64,000 nt of DNA from NCBI GenBank assembly GCA_003342815.1, contig PTEX01000020.1, forward strand, positions 6,119,088 through 6,183,087, written 5' to 3'. The stretch is from Eudromia elegans. Lineage: Eukaryota; Chordata; Aves; Tinamiformes; Tinamidae. Each line of letters starts with the position of its first letter. The stretch's first letter is position 1. The notes below the pieces were generated by a model. That model was not told the DNA's origin, did not search any database, and was given only the letters and a program-made list of their open reading frames with translations. This document shows, one piece after another, positions 61,460-64,000 of the stretch. Both the position numbers and the translations under genes were made by a program.

Positions 61460-64000
61460 CTAAGAAAAATAATAATAATAATACGTTAACAAAGGATTAA
61501 GGTAAATGGCTAAACATGATCTGCAAAATGTAGTTTTGTTACTTCTGGAAATAATGTTCATATCTATGTCTAAAAGAAGAAAGTAGAAAAAATCAAAAGT
61601 GATGTTCTAAAGCAGAATGATTCTTAATCTAATGTATTGTATTGAGCTGAAAAGTTATAAAAAGCAAAGTTAAAAAAACACAAAAATCATACATGTGTAG
61701 GTATTGACTCGTATCACTTTCGCTCTTGCGTAGCTCTGTCAACACTGGTGTGAACCAGCTGCTTCTCATGTTATTTTCTCCCCAGACATATGGAAAGAAT
61801 GACCTGTCATGTGTCTCTCCCTACAGAATCGCATGCTAGTTGCATTGCATTATGAGTACAGACCACAGCATTCAATTGCAATGGTGTTGAGCACTTCTTT
61901 CAGTGCTGGTCCTCACTAGCTGTATGCGCATTCAGTAGCAGTCACAGATCATCCCAACTGTTATGGGACCCCACATATCAGATGCAGTTAGTGAACAGCT
62001 GCAATGCTACTTTGTAAATTAGATTACAAGGCCTTCCATATGCCCTCAGAAGGGAATGCAAGAAAACCAACAAATGTACAAGTCTCACAAAATACGTGAG
62101 CTTTCAGGGAGCATTTGGGTTTGTCCCATCTCCAAAAGAGCAGTAACAAATAACAAGAGAGATTAAAGTCAAAAGCCATTCCCACTTTCTGTGTCTGGAA
62201 CATGGAATGGATGATCCTGTAATTAAAAGTGCTGTTATAATGCGTCTGCACAAGGAATATAATTAAGTCTGAAAGGATATTGTTAATTGTAGCATATTCT
62301 ATCCATGTGATGACCTTGAAACGTTTCTTGGGGACATGTACCAACACCCACATATACATTATTACTTTCTCAATTTCATAATTTCTGTAATAGCCTGCTC
62401 CTTCCACTTGAATAGCAACATGAGTTTGAAAAAACTGTCTAACCACCTTGGAAAGGCAGAAAATTCTGTCATCAAGGTGCACATACTTTCATCAATAGTC
62501 CACTAACCACAGCAGCAGACAACTGAGTCTCACCAAGCAACAGGAAAGCCTAGATAATATGGACACGCTGGCAACTGTGGTGCACACAAATTTAAGAACA
62601 AGGAGTCAACCTTGCATGGATTCAACACAGTTTTCTTGTGCCTATCCAGTGCTTTCCAGCTTGCATAATTCACTTAGGCTCAATGACAGCATCAAAGTTT
62701 TCCTACGCATTTACATTACCTTCTACCCAAGAGATGGCATTCTTCCTCATCCTCTACCAGGCCTGGCGCTGCTGTTACCAGGTCTGGCAGGGCTAGCACT
62801 GAGCCTGAGCAAATGTCTGACTACTCCTGTAACTCTGGGCTAGAGGAGTATGGGGTAGAGATGCTTAGAAAGGGGTGGATGCAGCTCTAGTGATTCTGGA
62901 ATTAAGCTGCTTCAGAAATATCCCTTAGATGAGTGATTTCATGGTCTGTAGAGGATGATCTGCAGATAACTGAGAGCTGATTACATTTGTTAATTGTTAA
63001 CCCACCTTGCTCAACATCTGAATGTCAGGGTTGCTGCTTGGAAGCATGAAGGAGCCTGATTTCCAGGACTCAGACCTCCAGGGTTTCATCACCTTACGCA
63101 TGTGGAAATTGTGGCATGCCTGGGACAGTATTTCCTAGCTCAGATCCCTTCTAAAAGGCCAGCAAACACTCAAGTCATTTGTTTGTGCAAAAGTACCTTC
63201 TGCCTCATTTTTCTTAACCTGAGAGTAATCAAGAAACTCCTTGAGGAATTCACAAGGCTTCTCTAAACCAGCCAACTCCACTGACTGTTACCTCAGGTTC
63301 TCACCTCACTGAGGTCTTTCCTTCATAAGGACACTATCTGTGGTGTCCCCTTCAAGGAAGCAGTGTTTAGGAGGCATTACGCTTTGCAACCGTTGTGAAA
63401 TTACCTACTGTATATATTTTGGTTGCTTCACAAAAATCATTTCTTTGGCCTACACAGGTTGAGTCTTAGCCAGCTGGCTCTTCTCCAGGCACCAGGTAGT
63501 GAAGAGCATAGTAAACAGTCAGCCACACCTGACCAGCTTGCAAGTCTTTGATGGGATCCTGTTTAGTCAGAAACAGGATTTGTTCCTGCCCGCTTTGTTC
63601 CCCAGATCATGGCACGGAGAAGCAACAGTGTGGGATATTTCCTACCTCTCCTGCCTCACCTCATTCCTTCTTCCCACCATCCTTATCCATCACCCTTTTC
63701 CTTTTCCTTCTTGCCCTGTGGCATCATTCCAAACAGGCAGAACCTTTTTGCCTTTATACCCTGCTTCTCCTCATTGGGCTCTAATACAGCAGACACGAGG
63801 CCTGGCAAAAAACAAAGAACAGGCAAAACTGCTGCTAACACGGAAAAAAATGATGCTATCATTGAGCTGTTACCCTGCTTGTTAAGAGAAATTCCCCTAC
63901 AGTTTCCGCTTCTCACCAGTGCTTCCGCCATATCTGGCTTCTTTGAGTTTCTCAATATCATTTATCTTTTCTGCAAGTAACAGAAGAGCTAAAGAGAGTA
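61460..64000. other. Region upstream of CMBL copy C, no gene recognised
   Basis: The acceptor before the copy C ATG means part of this interval should be 5' intron of that gene, but I found no matching non-coding exon and no CpG island up to the window edge. A minus-strand open frame at 62482-62024 (152 codons) has no recognisable domain. The promoter of copy C may lie outside the window. Confidence 0.45.

Noticed and set aside
1..64000. CRISPR arrays, bacterial operons, ribosome binding sites, tRNA or rRNA genes
   Set aside because: The window is vertebrate nuclear DNA; the short tandem arrays lack spacers, and no cloverleaf or rRNA segment was recognised by eye.

Overview
The window looks like nuclear DNA of a bird. 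The evidence is repeated CR1 LINE copies (including one nearly complete), a sparse-gene, intron-rich layout, and two recognisable vertebrate gene families. All coordinates come from reading the sequence by eye. Exon borders were placed by GT/GC..AG signals, matching phase and family similarity recalled from memory. Species cannot be given.

Layout. (1) 1-8.6 kb: no gene recognised; an AAGGG pentamer tract broken by an assembly gap (2206-2408) and a CR1 copy at 7.2-7.7 kb. (2) 8.6-10.6 kb, minus strand: an intact three-exon SBK2-like protein kinase (312 residues), flanked on its far side by a second CR1 copy of the same kind and orientation (11.5-12.1 kb). (3) 12-33 kb: mostly unexplained, with a CpG-rich block at 17.2-18.1 kb, a CCTCT tract running into a second gap (19832-20000), a GC-rich open frame at 21 kb, and CR1 remnants. 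(4) 33.1-36.0 kb: a nearly complete but frameshifted CR1 LINE on the minus strand. (5) 36.5-61.5 kb, minus strand: a tandem family of carboxymethylenebutenolidase-homolog (CMBL, dienelactone hydrolase family) genes. Copy A (36561-41081) is intact, 245 residues, with a Cys132-Asp179-His212 triad. Copy B (44698-50398) is a pseudogene that has lost exons 3 and 4. Copy C (57322-61451) is intact, 242 residues, but its nucleophile codon is serine. (6) 61.5-64 kb: no gene recognised.

The strongest result is the CMBL cluster: two copies with identical internal exon sizes (108, 143, 92 and 180 bases) and phases, one with the family's cysteine nucleophile and one with serine, and a dead copy between them. 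This suggests duplication followed by functional divergence of a cytosolic hydrolase. Copy A also uses a GC rather than GT donor at its last intron. The kinase and the hydrolases are not known to work together; their linkage here is positional only.
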